NCBI RefSeq assembly: GCF_008728515.1
Contig: NC_044981.1
Span: 2,594,538 to 2,658,537, forward strand
Reading direction: 5' to 3'
Length of the DNA: 64,000 nucleotides
Source of the DNA: Papio anubis
Taxonomy: Eukaryota; Chordata; Mammalia; Primates; Cercopithecidae
Position 1 is the first letter of the stretch. Every line of letters begins with the position of its first letter. This document shows positions 1-13,205 of this stretch, piece by piece. The notes beneath the pieces were generated by a model. The model was given only the letters and a program-made list of their open reading frames with translations, ran no database searches and was not told where the DNA came from. The position numbers and the translations under genes were made by a program.

Positions 1-1014
1 GGAAGGGAAACGGTACCAAGCATAATTTCATTTCTAAGAAGTCCCAGGAATGAATCCTGGAACTGCTAGAATTAACTTTTAGGGGTGACAAAAAATGGTA
101 GGAATATCATCAGGAAATGGGACATGACAAGGGGATGAAAACAGGCTGCACCTTGGTGTCTCGGCTCTGGGGCTGGATGAGAGGCCCCAGTTTCTCTGGA
201 CTCTAGGTATGCAGGTCTGAAACCTGGTCACTGAGCCATGGCCACTGGAGGGGCTTCTCCCTCTGCCTGGCCGCATTCTTTCACCCCGTGCTGAGCCTTT
301 GCTGAGCGCCTCCAACGTGCCCCGGCTTCAGTCCCCGCTATCCTTCAGGTGCAGATGAAATTCACCTGCTCAGAGATGCCGTCCTTAATCCCTACAGATG
401 AGATAAAATTCCACTGCTCTGGACTCCTATGGCACCTGCTCTGGTCTTAACCCTGAGCGCCCTTTTCCACTGCTGAATTCTCTCTAAGATTGGTGGCGGA
501 GGGGACTGTTTCTTTATTCATCGTTGTATTCAGCCTCCCTCACTCATCCAGCCCACATCCACCCGTTGGGTGCTTAATGAATGCTAGTAAAATGAAGCAA
601 TGCTATTTTCTGTGAGTCCAGTTTTATATGCTTAGGTTATCTTTTATGATAAAAGGACCTGAGATTTGGCTCCAAAGTTAGCATTTTAAGGAGACTGATG
701 AGGAAGAGCAAGTGGCAGCAAGTAGGTGACCATGGCATCATCCTTTGAGCAGTGGGGAGGCCGTCCACAGGCAGTCAGGCTGACCATCTCCAGGGAGCAG
801 AGGGTGCACTCCATTTCTGCACAAACTGAAGTGAGAGGGAGGAAGCCTCAACAGACCTGGAAATTGGCCTGGACCAGCCTGCTCATACAACTGCAAAACG
901 CACCTGGAAGATTATAGCCTCCAAGACCCATGCTGGGCTTTGGCCAGACCTTGTTTTGTTCCTGATTCATGTAATCACACATGCCAGCTTCCAAGAAATG
1001 GCAAGTTTCTGGAG

Positions 1015-1180
1015 TGATGGTAATAATACCATTAATAATGATTTTAGCTACCATTTAGTAAGTGCTAACTTTGTGCCAGGCACAGTCCAAGCATTTTATG
1101 CACAGTATATATTTACCTGCACAGCAGCCCAGATGAGAACAATAGAGTTAACCCCATATTTCAAATACCCACTCAGCAAG
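1015..1180 (-). mobile_element. MIR
   Basis: taccatttagtaagtgctaa and tgtgccaggcacagtccaag are typical of an antisense MIR. Confidence 0.7.
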
Positions 1181-2522
1181 CTGCGGAGATTTACATAGGT
1201 CCAGAAGCTCATCATGATGGGCACTGGAAACCCCATTTCTTTGGCCTCTTCTAGAGATCCTAGTGGATATCTGAGCACTCAGGAAGTACTCAATAAATCC
1301 TCTCAACTTAGCCAGAGCAGGGTAGAACAAGTCCTTGTATTTCTGTTTACAGAAGCTTCCACCTAGGTCTACACACACAGCCACAGAGTCAGCCTGAGTG
1401 GATCCTGGGCTGACAGAGTTTATCGGCCAGCTCTGCAGTGGCCCTAGGAACACCACACTGTGTCTATCATGTCAAGTGACCCCTGAGACCCACTGGAGCT
1501 GAGAGAGCCTGAGGAGGATGTTAGGTCAACATCCTGGGTGGTGACCCTACATCACAGAGAGTTCAGGCTTCACTCCACCTAGCCCTGGCTGTTCCTTCCA
1601 AACATTCTTTCACTCACAACCTTCCTTGACCCTCTGTCCCCATCTGCTCCCTTGATCTATTTGTGGACATGCTTGGAGCTAAATAACACTGGAGTTGGAT
1701 TTCATTCAATTTCTCAAGTCAATTCAAGGAAGGTTGACTTTATTATAACTATTCAGGCAGAGAATGGCCCTTCTACCTGCTTTCACACAGAATAAAAAAT
1801 GGTCTCAACTCTTCTTTAAACTGTCAAATTATATCCTCCTTCTTTTTGAATTATTTATAATCTGTTGGTTTTACCTTGCAAAAATGGGCTTTTGCTACTT
1901 CAACCACATGTTAGGTCTTTTATGCAAACTGTAAAAGAAGCCAGCCTTCTGTCAGAGAAAGGTTTCTGACTTCACTAGGTATAAGAGAACCAAATTTTTA
2001 TCCCCATAAAATTTCTCCTATTTCAGTCTTAGCGCAGCTGGTGCAAAGGCAGAAGAGTTATGGTGGAAATGGAAATACGTGTGTAAAAACTACAGTCCCT
2101 ACCGTTTTCTGTGAATTCATAATCCCCAGAGACCAACAGACCTCAGAAACCAACCAAGCAATGGGAGGAGCTAGACACTCAATGGTATCAGCCAAAATGA
2201 GCATGGAGTGTTCACTCAGAACGAGGAACCACCTAAGAGGCGTGTGTCATCAGCCTCACTCACAGAGAAGGAAGCCGAAGTGGTCACAAGACTAACTGAG
2301 CTGTAAGAGGGAGAGAGGATGCACAGTCAGCCCAGATAGAGCTCAAATGTTTTAAAATTTAATACACTTTTTATTATAGTCTAACCAACTCCTAGCAATG
2401 ACACCATATCACTCTCTCAGCTGTCAGTTGGCATCTCCTGGTATGAGTGAGTTTAGAAGGATGAAGGAGGAAAGTGAGTGGATAGGAATCAAGTGGATTC
2501 CCTCCAACAGCACGAACCACAC

Positions 2523-2670
2523 TTCTCATGAGACCCCTGGAGGGTTATCAAAAGCACAGATTCCCAAGCTCCACCTATGAAGATGCTGCTTTGGTGGCTC
2601 TAGGGGAACCTGGGAATCTGGATGCTAACCTATTACCCCAGGTGATTCTTATCTACAGTGGTTCTCATCC
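2523..2670 (+). mobile_element. MER5A-like hAT-Charlie MITE
   Basis: Contains agcacagattcccaagctcc and ccccaggtgattcttatcta then cagtggttctcatccc, the pattern of a MER5A-type non-autonomous hAT element. Family name from memory. Confidence 0.5.
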
Positions 2671-3325
2671 CGGATAAATAATGTCAGAGCATCCCACAAC
2701 TTCCTCAAAGTCAAGGTCACTTATCTAATGTGAGTGCCAAAGCCCAAATGGACCACAAACTCCAGACACTAGTGACCTTTCCGTTCAACCCTGGGAACTT
2801 ATGAGCCAAAAAACATGGTAAGACCAGCCACAGTAGAATGCAGTGGTATTCAGCTGCTCCTCGCCACACGTACTCGTGTTTGCAAACCCTTGCTGGCGGG
2901 CGCCTGCCAGAAACTACTCTGTTACAGGATGGAATCTCGCAGGTTGTTCCCTTACCCAGCACATATGTGGCTTTCGCTAAACCATCTGCTGCTTTGCTGA
3001 CAAGGGCAGACCAAGGAATTTCCATGCTGTCAGCGGCTGTCACAGGGCCACCACCCTTTAAATGGGCAAGGAACTTGGAACCCAGACCTACCCTCCAGGG
3101 GACCAATGTGACCCTCCCAGGGCAGAGGGGAGTGCTGCCACTTCACACGTCCTCTCACCGGGGCTTATCTAACTGGCCGCAGGACAAGTTCTGTGTTTCG
3201 TAGGCCTGGGAAATCTAATGGAAAGGACTATTATTAGAAATATTTATCTTATCAAGGAAAATATGCTCTTAAAATGTTCAAAAAAGGATGCTGCCCGGTT
3301 CCCAAGGAATAGCCTGAGAGACTAT

Positions 3326-3370
3326 ATATATATGAGTGACTATATATATATGAATATATATACACATACA
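3326..3370. repeat. (TA)n microsatellite
   Basis: Imperfect TA runs (ctatatatatatatgagtga then again) extending into an ATATATACAC stretch. Confidence 0.9.
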
Positions 3371-3551
3371 TATTATACACACACCTAAACATATGTGCAT
3401 ATATGTGTGTGTATTTAAATGTAATACGCATAGGAATATTACTTAGGTAAGCATATATTCACAACTGCAGCAGTACATGTTACCTTTATTTTTCTTTCAG
3501 CCATTTTTTGAAGTAAACGTCATTATTCGACTGCAGGAGTTAATGAATATT

Positions 3552-3735
3552 CTAGTGCTTCTCACACTTTGATGTGCACATGAGTCATCCAGGGACCCTG
3601 ATAAAATGCAGATTCCTATTCAGCAGGTTGGATGGGGCCTGAGAGCCTGCATTTGTAGCCAGCTCCCAGGGAATGCTGAGGCCCAGGCAGGAGCCACTCT
3701 GAGCAATCAGATTCCAGCTTGTGATAGATGACCAT
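3552..3735 (+). mobile_element. MER5-like hAT-Charlie MITE
   Basis: Contains gtgcttctcacactttgatg, aaatgcagattcctattcag and gctcccagggaatgctgagg, matching the general layout of MER5-type elements. Confidence 0.5.
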
Positions 3736-4639
3736 GTTTGCATCACACATAAAACAGCACCTATCAAAGCTTAGAATATGTAAAAACAAACAAAACTAAG
3801 TTCAGATTAAGGCACTCTTTCTCAGATGATTCAGAAGGAACTTCAGAATCCGGGCAATGCCTCTTAGCATCACTGCAAACAATTCTTCCCGTGTTAGAGC
3901 CATCTCAGTAAGAGTTAACAGACAAGTCCTGACTTGCGAGAATCAGGTTGCCTTCTTCATAAGGGGACAGAAAGCACCCACAACTACAGGTGTTTTTCTC
4001 TCATTTTCGACACTCTGATCTGAAGGTATGTGAAAAAAGCCAGGGCATGTCAGGCCACTCTGACTGCTCAAAATTGAGTCTGCCAGTCTAGAAATGATTA
4101 AAATTCCAATCCTGGAAGCTCTTGGGAAAAAATATACAAATGGTATATTATTCCAAATATTCTGCTATATGAAGGCTGGCCCTATTCATTACATTGTTTA
4201 AATATTTGAAATAAGTACATTAATCATTATGCTCACTTCTAAGACATCAAAGAAAAAATCATGCCTAAAATGTATTGGTAATAACTAGAACACAACTGAG
4301 AATGGACATGTCTCATGTGAAGGATACAAAGAAATACAGAGAATGATCCCCATGGGCAGTGAGCTCCAGCTTTCCAGGAATGGAGGTCCAAACCCATGAA
4401 ATAGTATTTATCACACAGGGTCTCAAAACTGTGCACACACCTGGCTCAGCATATGTAATCAATGCGAACTGGGGAGGTAAAATTAGAATCAACTGTGGTG
4501 GGATTTAAATCTGGCCTTGAAGGATTTTAAAAGGCATAGAAGGGGAGAGAGAATGAGAACAGGTTTGGGGAAAAACAATGAAGTGGAACAGAAATTAAGT
4601 TTTTGGGTCACATCTCTAACAGACAAATTGCTAATTTAA

Positions 4640-4775
4640 TCCTCCCAATAATCCTGCAAGGTTGGCATTATTACACCAATTTGATGAACCAGGAACTGAA
4701 ACTCAGAAAAGTTAAATGACTTAGGTCACACAGCTGGTAGGTGGTCTCCATAGGGATCTGAATTTGGGCCTATTT
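4640..4775 (-). mobile_element. MIR
   Basis: Contains aaactcagaaaagttaaatg and gtcacacagctggtaggtgg, the antisense MIR core. Confidence 0.8.
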
Positions 4776-4870
4776 GATATCAAAGCCAATCATCAGTCCA
4801 CCCTAAACCAGCACACCCCAAAGCACATCTTATGGCTCCCTGAAATGGTATGTAGGTCAGAGGAAAAAAG

Positions 4871-5166
4871 GTCATCGGCGCGGTGGCTCGCGCCATAATC
4901 CCAGCACTTTGGGAGCCTGGTGAATTGAATCTAAGTCAGGGAGATGAAGACCATCCTGGCTAACATGGTGAAACCCGTCTCTACCTAAAAAATACAAAAA
5001 AATTAGCTGGAAGTGAGGCGAGGCGCCTGTAGTCCCAGATTCTTGGGAGGCTGAGGCAGGAGAATGGGTGTGAACCCGGGGAACCAAGAGCTTTTGCAGT
5101 GAGCCGAGAGACTTCTGCCACAGCACTCCAGCCTGGGCGACAGAGCAAGACTCCGTCTCAAAAAGA
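4871..5166 (+). mobile_element. Alu
   Basis: Sense-orientation Alu from cggcgcggtggctcgcgcc to gcaagactccgtctc plus a short A tail; the middle is rearranged or divergent. Confidence 0.9.
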
Positions 5167-5306
5167 TAGAAAAGGTCAGAAGTCAAATAAATTTTGAAAG
5201 CTCTCAGGATAAATAATCATACTGTTACAGATAAAGTTAACATTTATTACATGCTTCCCATGTGCCTGGTTTAAAATATTTGTCATTGTTGTTGTCGTTG
5301 TTGCTG

Positions 5307-5472
5307 CTGTTGTTTTTGAGATTGAGTCTGGCTCTGCCACCCAGGCTGGAGTGCAATGGTGCGATCTCGGCTCACTGCAACCTCTGCCTCCCCGGTTCAA
5401 GTGAATCACCTGCCTCGGCCTCCCAAGTAGCTGGGACTACAGGCACCCACCACTACATCCAGCTAAGTTTTT
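5307..5472 (-). mobile_element. Alu, truncated
   Basis: Antisense Alu fragment from ttttgagattgagtctggct to ccaccactacatccagctaa; the remainder is missing. Confidence 0.88.
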
Positions 5473-6071
5473 AACAGAAGCCTCTCAGAGCCTTTAACAT
5501 TCTAACCTGCACTGAAAATCTCTAATATTACGTATTGGAATAATATTTAAAATCTCATATAAGAGAATATTGATCATGCAAAAACATAATATTGAAATAG
5601 AATAATGGGAAGTAGACTCTGATGAGTTTCAGTGATAAGTCATTATGTTATGGTGAACCAGCTTAAGACTGTGCCTGGTGGCTTTCCATTCTTCCTTACA
5701 TGCCCAGCTAATTTCATTTGAAAATACACTCTAACAGACTGTGGCGATTCTCAGGGGAAAAGGACAGAGAATGGAAGGTGGAGAGACAGGTTCCGCTGTG
5801 GTATCTAACAGCTAGGTAAGTCAGTGGTGGTTCACCGTTTGACATATTAAGAGACAAAGATTCCGGACAAGACACCAAAGGAATCCCTCCTGCCCCTTTT
5901 GTTACATTGATTATAGTAACTGCTGTAATTTCCTAATTTATAAATCCTTGTACACTATTTTGCATCAGGCTCTCATGACACTGAGTAGCATTTGTCCAAT
6001 AAAATAGTCTGCCTTCTCTTATGTTCTACGAAGCTTATGTTGCTAAGTTCTTATGCACATCAAATAATACT

Positions 6072-6348
6072 CCTGTAATCCCAGCACTTTGGGAGGCCGA
6101 GGTGGGTGGATCAAGAGATCGAGACCTTCCTAGCCAACATGGTGAAACTCTGTCTCTACTAAAAATACAAAAATTAACTGGGTGTGGTGGCGCCCGCCTG
6201 TAGTCCCAGCTACCTGGGAGGCAGAGGCAGGAGAATCACTTGAACCCAGGAGGCAGAGGTTGCAGTGAGCCAAGATCATGCCACTGCACTCCAGCCTGGT
6301 GACAGAGCGAGACTCCATCTCAAAAAATAAAATAATAATAATAATAAT
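6072..6348 (+). mobile_element. Alu, 5'-truncated
   Basis: Starts within tcctgtaatcccagcacttt and ends with a tail grown into (ATA)n near 6325-6348. Confidence 0.9.
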
Positions 6349-6929
6349 ACGATCCTACCATTATGCATTGCTTAATGCTTTTGATTTTCCAGGGCATTTT
6401 CACACCTGTGACCTTGGTGGTACTTGGGCATCTTATTCTTGCTGGACTGGATGACGTTCCATTCTCCTTCTTCAGTCTCTGATGGTAACTCATCTGTTCA
6501 CATCCTTAGAGGACAGTGGGGTGGGGAGGAACTAACACATTTTGCAGTCATACCAGTAGGAATGAAAAGGAGAGATGTAAGATACATTTCAAGAAATCAT
6601 ATGCAGAATTTGGTATCTGACAGGATATGACAGAGGAGGGACAGGGAGTCCATAGCTCCAGGCAATGTGGCATCAAGATGCCAGGATCCCAGCCCAGTGC
6701 CTGAGAAATGTGACAGCATCACACACAGAAAGAAATTAAGTGTGGAAAGACATGAAAGAAGAAAATGTCCTTCAGGAAACTAGATCTGTAGGACTCTGAG
6801 CTGGAAAGATATTGGGTCATAGACAATATGCCCTATAAATTACTAGAATGGCAGATGGTGTAAAGTTTAGCTACATTAATAGTAAGAGCGTATTGTTTTG
6901 TTCATGTAGCTTTTTTTTCTCTAAGCCAA

Positions 6930-7080
6930 GCACAACACTACAAAGTGTTAACTGCTTTGTACAACAACTCTGTGGGGCCAATGTTATTAACCCCAGATGA
7001 GGAAATAGTTGAGAGAGGCTAAACAATATCCTCGGTGTCACAGAAGTAGCAAGAGGCAGAAAATGAAATTCAAGCTGGTG
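6930..7080 (-). mobile_element. MIR
   Basis: Contains gttattaaccccagatgagg and a gtcacagaagtagcaagagg block matching the antisense MIR core. Confidence 0.75.
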
Positions 7081-8089
7081 GTCTTATGTGAAACTAGATT
7101 GCACAGTAAGAATGTGTCACAGTGTAATTTCTCATTATCAGGCAAAACATGTGAGCAGGCAACCCTGCAAAACTAGCAAATGAGTGACACTATAAAAAGC
7201 TAAACAGGATAAATTTTGGATTACCCACCTTCCTGATCTATCTTTAGTGAAATGTCAATTCCACTCTGTAGTCAAGACTGAATTATGATTTAAAAAGTAC
7301 TGAGCATGGGAAACATATTAATACATTGTTTAACGAAACAAAGTATTTTAGAGCATGCTGGCAAACTGCATTTAGTTGATAATCTTCCAGCCTTATTCTA
7401 CATGCATGAGGGAATCATTAGTTCCAGTTTAATCTTTCCCAGTAGCTTGTGTGTCCAGGAACAGAGAACTGAGGGTGGCCTGACATCGGTTTCAACAATT
7501 AGGATTAGCTTAAAATGCTGTGACTTCACTGCATTGCTGCAGTAACTTTTGCAACTTTTCCCCACTGGAGGTCACTGTTACCTTGCAGTTGCAGAGAAGC
7601 CCCTCAATTTGCTGTGGTAGAGAAAGTGGATGTTTTTATCTATATAGGCTGGCTGTAGTGGCATAAAGAAATCAACCAATCAACCGAAGCAACAATCAAA
7701 TTTAAAACATACTTCAGATCATGTGGCTATAAACTGTCCTTAGAAAATTCATCACTGATAGCAGCTTGTTTTTGAATCCTTAATCTTTCATCTTGACACT
7801 TCTTAAGTTGCTGTAACGGTAGATACATGTTATTATATATTTGTCCAAACCCACAGAATGCGTAACAAGAGTGAACCCTAATGTGAACCACGGACTCTGA
7901 GTGATAATGATATGTTAGTGTAAGTTTATCAATTGTAAAATATGTCCCACTCTGTTGGGATTGTTGATGGTTGATAAATATTTTTAATTCAGTTAAAATT
8001 TCTACAAAGACACCTAAGCACCTGTTTCATATGTAGGGAAAGTGAATGCCTTCAAAGATCAGATGGTATATAGGTTCATAACTTTGGGC

Positions 8090-8690
8090 CAGTTCCTGAC
8101 CTCACTAAGCCTCAGGTTGCTCACCTACAAGGTAGAGATAAGAATTCTACCAACTTCGGCCAGGCACGGTGGCTCCCACCTGTAATCCCAACACTTTGGG
8201 AGGCCAAGGCAGGCAGATCACTTGAGATCAGGAGTTCGAGACCAACCTGGCCAACGTGGTGGAACCCTGTCTCTACTTAAAATAGAAAAATTAGCTGGCT
8301 GTGGTGGCAGGTGCCTGTAATCCTAGATACTCAGGAGGCTGAGGCAGGAGAATCACTTGAACCCAGGTGGCAGAGGTTGCAGTGAGCCGAGATCACACCA
8401 TTGCACTCCAGCCTGGGCAAGAAGAGCAAAACTCCAGCTCAAAAAATTATACCACCAACTTCATGGGCCACTGTGAAGATTCCACACTAAGTACTTAGCA
8501 CAGAGCCTGGAACACAGTTAATGCAACAGGAAACATTAGCATTCACTATTATCATCCATTGAGCCAGTCCGGGGGGTATCTACCTCCTGAGGTTGTGGCA
8601 GTGTTTGAGTTCACATTTGCAAAGCGCTTAGAATCAGGTCTGGAGCATAGTAAGAACCATTTACACATTTGTCAAATAAAATGAGTGAAT
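8090..8690 (+). mobile_element. MIR remnants interrupted by an Alu
   Basis: gacctcactaagcctcaggt precedes the Alu at 8158; agtacttagcacagagcctg follows it. A second MIR tail-like piece (gcaaagcgcttagaatcagg) is at 8615-8690. Confidence 0.7.
8158..8447 (+). mobile_element. Alu inserted in a MIR
   Basis: Full-length sense Alu (ggccaggcacggtggctccc to ccagctcaaaaaa). It is flanked by accaacttc on both sides (target-site duplication) and splits a MIR. Confidence 0.9.
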
Positions 8691-9029
8691 AAATAAATAT
8701 ACCCAAATTAAAAGCCTAAATCCAAAATAGGTTACACACAAACACAACTTTAAGACTGTAAAAACGTATCTGTATTATCATCTCAATTCAACATGCTCGT
8801 TCTAGCAGGCAGAAAAGAATTAAGACTTCACACTTGTCACTGTCAGTTTTGCAGTTTCTAAATTACTTGGATTGCCAAGTAGTCTAAGGGACATCCTAAC
8901 ATTGGGCGTGCATCTCTGTATCAAGGACAAAAGCACTTCACAAACAGAATTATGTATCTATGTTTACCTTTTAAAGAAATGATCCTGTTTGAACAGATTC
9001 TGTCTCTTTTTAAGACCATCAGTAACCAT

Positions 9030-9870
9030 TAATAGGTGAAACCACTTGTGCTCTCGAACCAAACTTGGGTCTGCCAACTTGGCCCGGCAAAGCCAAAGCC
9101 AGAGACTGACCCTGGGCTTTTGGCGAGAGAAGAGAGGCATTTATTGTAGGCTGCCAAGCAAGGAGAACCGGGCAGCTTATACTTAACACCCAAACTCTCA
9201 GACGGCTTACAGGTAAGCGTTTTTGAAGACAGGAGGCAGAGGTTATAGGCAAAGTCATAAATCAGTATTTTGAGGTTCTATGTTGGTTTAACCTAAAAAG
9301 GTGGAATATCATGAAGCGAAGGCCCACAGATCATTGATGTATTTAAAGACTTTCCTATTTGTGATTGATTAAGGAGGGAAAGCTTTGTCTAAAAATTTAA
9401 GAAGAGCAGAAAACAATGTTAGGTCTGGCTTATGCATGACCTCTTCCAGGCCTCTCAGGAAGAAATTTAGAACAAAGAGCAGTGGTTAAAGTTTAGTCCT
9501 CAGTTCCCCCTTATCTGAGGTCTATGAACCAGCAGATGGCATTTCTTTACTTGGTGTGGGTCTGGGTTTCTGAAAAACAACCCAGGGACATATGTTAAGA
9601 TGTTATATTTAGTTTTAATAGGGAACCAAACATTTTGTCACTCAAACTTCCTTGGCTATTGTTTTATGCTATTATTATCTTCTTGTTTACTAAGTTGTTT
9701 AGTATTCAGGGCTAGCTAGATGTCTGGAATTATTTTGAAGAAACTTAATTTTTTTTTATTTCCACGCTTGGAGGGGAGGGGTGCCCATTAGGCACCTAAG
9801 AAGAGTCCCTGCTCTGTCTCACTTGTCTTTGGGTTTCAAGAATTTCTCCTCCAAATAAGAATCATATTGG
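9030..9870. mobile_element. Probable LTR-type interspersed repeat, family not identified
   Basis: The stretch (accaaacttgggtctgccaa, gaagagaggcatttattgta, aaccagcagatggcatttct) has the look of a degenerate endogenous-retroviral LTR, but I cannot name the family or place its ends. No gag, pol or env frame is visible. Confidence 0.3.
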
Positions 9871-10685
9871 GCAACCATTACTGGAGACCCCAACCAGAAC
9901 CAACACAGTGTCTTTTGTGCAGTGGGGCTCAGTAATTATTTGCTGAGTAAATTAATACAGAATCTAGGCATAAATATTTAAAGAAATGCTTAGACACTAA
10001 GGAATCTTGGGTGAGTCCATCTAACTTCCCCCAGACTTTCAGTTTCTCTTCAGAGAAGGGTTTGGATGAGCTGACCCCCAAAGTTCCTTAGGATCTATGC
10101 ATTAAGGTCCCTAATCTTTGAGTCACAGCCTGTGAGTCAGAGCACAGCCTTCAGTGTCCCATTCACTATGGGAATGCCGTGATAACCTGTGTACATCTGA
10201 AATCCCAAGTGGAGGAAGCCATGAGTCATGTTTATACTGGTATCCAGTTGAGCACGCAGCATGCTATCACCCTCAATGGCCTGGCGAATCAGATACTTTT
10301 CCCTATTAAAAATGGCAAATGAGGTTTTAAAAAAATCATTAAAATTAATATAAAATGCCAGGATGCACTGTACAGGTTGTATCTCCATATTTAAGAAGAC
10401 CTAGGGCCTAGAGATACTTAAGCACATAAGAGAAATGTACTGACAGCAGTACTAACATACAGCATTTTACATTTTACAGAGAACTTTCACACAGGCATGG
10501 TACTTTATTTGGCCGTAAGAGCAACGCCGTGCAGTAGACGGGGCTGCAGAAACTGACCTGCATATACTGTTGAGTAAAGAACTTAAAGAACTCCCCTGAG
10601 AGGGCAGAGCCAGGACTGGAAGCTGCATCTCCTGACTCCCGTGGTTCATCTTGAACAGGATATTTAACTGTGAAGGACAAAATTG

Positions 10686-10747
10686 GGTATAGCGGGACAA
10701 TCCTTGATGGTGGCATAGAGTGCAAGCTAGGGGCCCACCACGGGGTT
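10686..10747 (+). repeat. 62-bp dispersed duplicate, copy A
   Basis: Sequence from ggtatagcgggacaatcc to ccaccacggggtt recurs at 13144-13205 with one C/T difference. It does not resemble a known interspersed repeat. Copy A is the likely source, since its flanks look continuous. Confidence 0.9.
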
Positions 10748-13143
10748 CCAAGCCCAACTCTTTTGTATGTGGGTTTTGGGCAGGTCAGTGAGCCTTCCTG
10801 GGTCTGTAAGGTGGAGGAAATAGTACCTGCCTCATGGCTGACAGTGAGACTTTAAAGGCATCAGAACAGGCGCACCTCTCCTCGTCCTCCGCGCATGCTC
10901 TCCCCCACCTCTGCTCCAGCCAGTACTGTGGTAACCAGCTCCACAGAAGTGTAGTCTGAAAGTGCTTCACCTCAGGCCACCCATTACACCCTCTTTCCAG
11001 GGTTCTCTGGCATTGCTGCGGGACCTTCTTGGGAACTGGCATTTATGCATATGCAACTGAAAATGCCAGGGGGACAGTCACCCCGCAAGACCCCCCGATG
11101 GTGGAGATGGCGCCCAGGGAATCAGTGCCAGTGCCTGCGTCAGTCCTATGGGTGGGTGGCTCTGAGGTCATCCTGTCTGAAGTAGGCAGCTTGGCAACTC
11201 AACCTTGCTGGGGCTTCTCTCCTTCCCTGTTTCATACTCCTCAAGCCCCTACACCTATTCCCTGGAGTCAGTTCACAAAACAAGCCACCCTCATGCATGC
11301 TTGGGCTCTGCTTTCTGGTAGGAACTCAGGAATGACATTGTAGAGACGTGGTGCTGGGTACATAAGAAATCCTACATAAACTTTACCTGTTACCTATTTT
11401 CTATACTAAACGCTGCCTATGATCTGCCTTCTCCGTGTCTGCTGTCTTGAGGGAAGTGGTCTTTGTTGTCACCATGTGGTGGACAGAAAATGAGAAATAA
11501 GTGAAAGGGCCGAATACCACAGGGCAAAGACCTGGAATAGCTTCCTGAGTCGGATGTCCAGAGACTGATTTTGGGCCACTTCATTGCAAGAGGCTTTAGG
11601 TGGTTTTATCCATTTTTAAAACTTATGTGTGTGTTATTGTGCATTAGAAAATCTATAAATAAAACATCAAAACCATGATTTCACTTTATTTTTGCTTTGA
11701 TTAAAAATGTCTTAAATGACTCGACATATGAAAAATATTAACAGAAATAAAGATAGCACGTAAATATAGCAAAAATCATGATAGTGGTGTGTGAAAATAA
11801 GATCTGGAAAACGAATAGATAAACGTGCATTTTATGACCATTATGTTTTAGGTAAGTGGATAGGATCGTAGTTTGGGCATCTGTATTTAGGGACTTTGTT
11901 TTCAAGTATGCTAACCATTCTCTTACTTGGAAACACAGACTTGATTTGCAACATTTGTGTTTTTGACAATGTTGTTTTAACTTTCAGAGAGAGCAAATAA
12001 AGATCTTTTTCTCATGTTAAAACAACAGAAATGGCATAAAACTATCATAATTTTAATTACTCTAAGAAGCTGAAACAACATAGACATAAGTATGACTCAT
12101 CTGTGCGTTTGGTCAAGGACACTCAGAATTTACATGGGCAGGTATCTACACACAGTACATTGGAAAACCTTTTTATTGCTCTCTGTCTTGAATGGAGATA
12201 GAGCACATTCATATCATAAATAGGATTCACTGATACTGCGACAAAAGATAGTTCTTAAAACTGCTATGCTTGTAGATATTTCAAAGACAATAGTTTGCTC
12301 ACATTTCTGAATATCCATTAGCAATAAGAAAAGCTATGAGGACATGTACACTCTAATTTAAGAGAGATTTCTTTATGGCTAAAAAGTTGCAAAAACATTC
12401 TGAAATATACATCTACAATACTCCTAATTAACTCACAAAACTTGTTGACTTTGTCACTGGGAAATGCTATGAGGGCTACAATCTTATAGCTTGAGTGAGT
12501 AACACATTCTTTTCCACATGGAAGATGAAGATGAAAGCCCTCATAGTACTTCCCATAGGAGAAATGTAATTCTCTTGGCATCTCCCACAGGAGATACGAC
12601 AAACAGCGAAAAATGATTAACCCTTGGGCAACAGTGACTGCCTAAAAACATAGACTTCACCATGATGCTAGGTCAGACCTGCAGAGAATTATAACATTTT
12701 GTGATTGCTTACTTAAAAAAAAAAAAATCTTCCTTTCTTCCATCTCTTTCACTTTCTCCTCAACTAAGACAGATCAGATGATTGACAAGCCATTCCAAGA
12801 CTGGGTAATTCCTCTTAATATGAACTTGATGCTCCAGAAATATTTGCTGTGGAAAGCTTCCCTGGGAAGGCTCAGGCCACGGGGAAAGCCCGACTCCTCT
12901 CCGACTTCTGAACACCAGCAAGAGGCAGAGTTGGTGGCTTCTTATTGAATAAGAAATAAATATGGCATTTATACACAGGTACAGAGATAGATTGTCTAAC
13001 TCCCCTAGAGAAATTTTTTTAACTGCATGCGTTGTCGATGGGCCAACAGCACCCCAAAGGAATGAAAATTGGTTCTTCTGGGGGTGTGTGAAAAAAATCT
13101 TACTCTTTTGTAAGATTTGTATATTACAAATCTGTAATATTTA

Positions 13144-13205
13144 GGTATAGCGGGACAATCCTTGATGGTGGCATAGAGTGCAAGCTAGGGGCCCACCATG
13201 GGGTT
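13144..13205 (+). repeat. 62-bp dispersed duplicate, copy B
   Basis: Same 62 bases as 10686-10747 except one C/T change at a CpG. It sits abruptly after tctgtaatattta and before gccatctgtataaag. There is no poly(A) and no obvious target-site duplication. Confidence 0.9.

Noticed and set aside
1148..3203. Several frames of 60-129 codons on both strands near 1.1-3.2 kb, considered as missed MYLK4 exons
   Set aside because: None resembles the MYLK4 kinase domain or its linker, and no convincing acceptor/donor pair bounds them.
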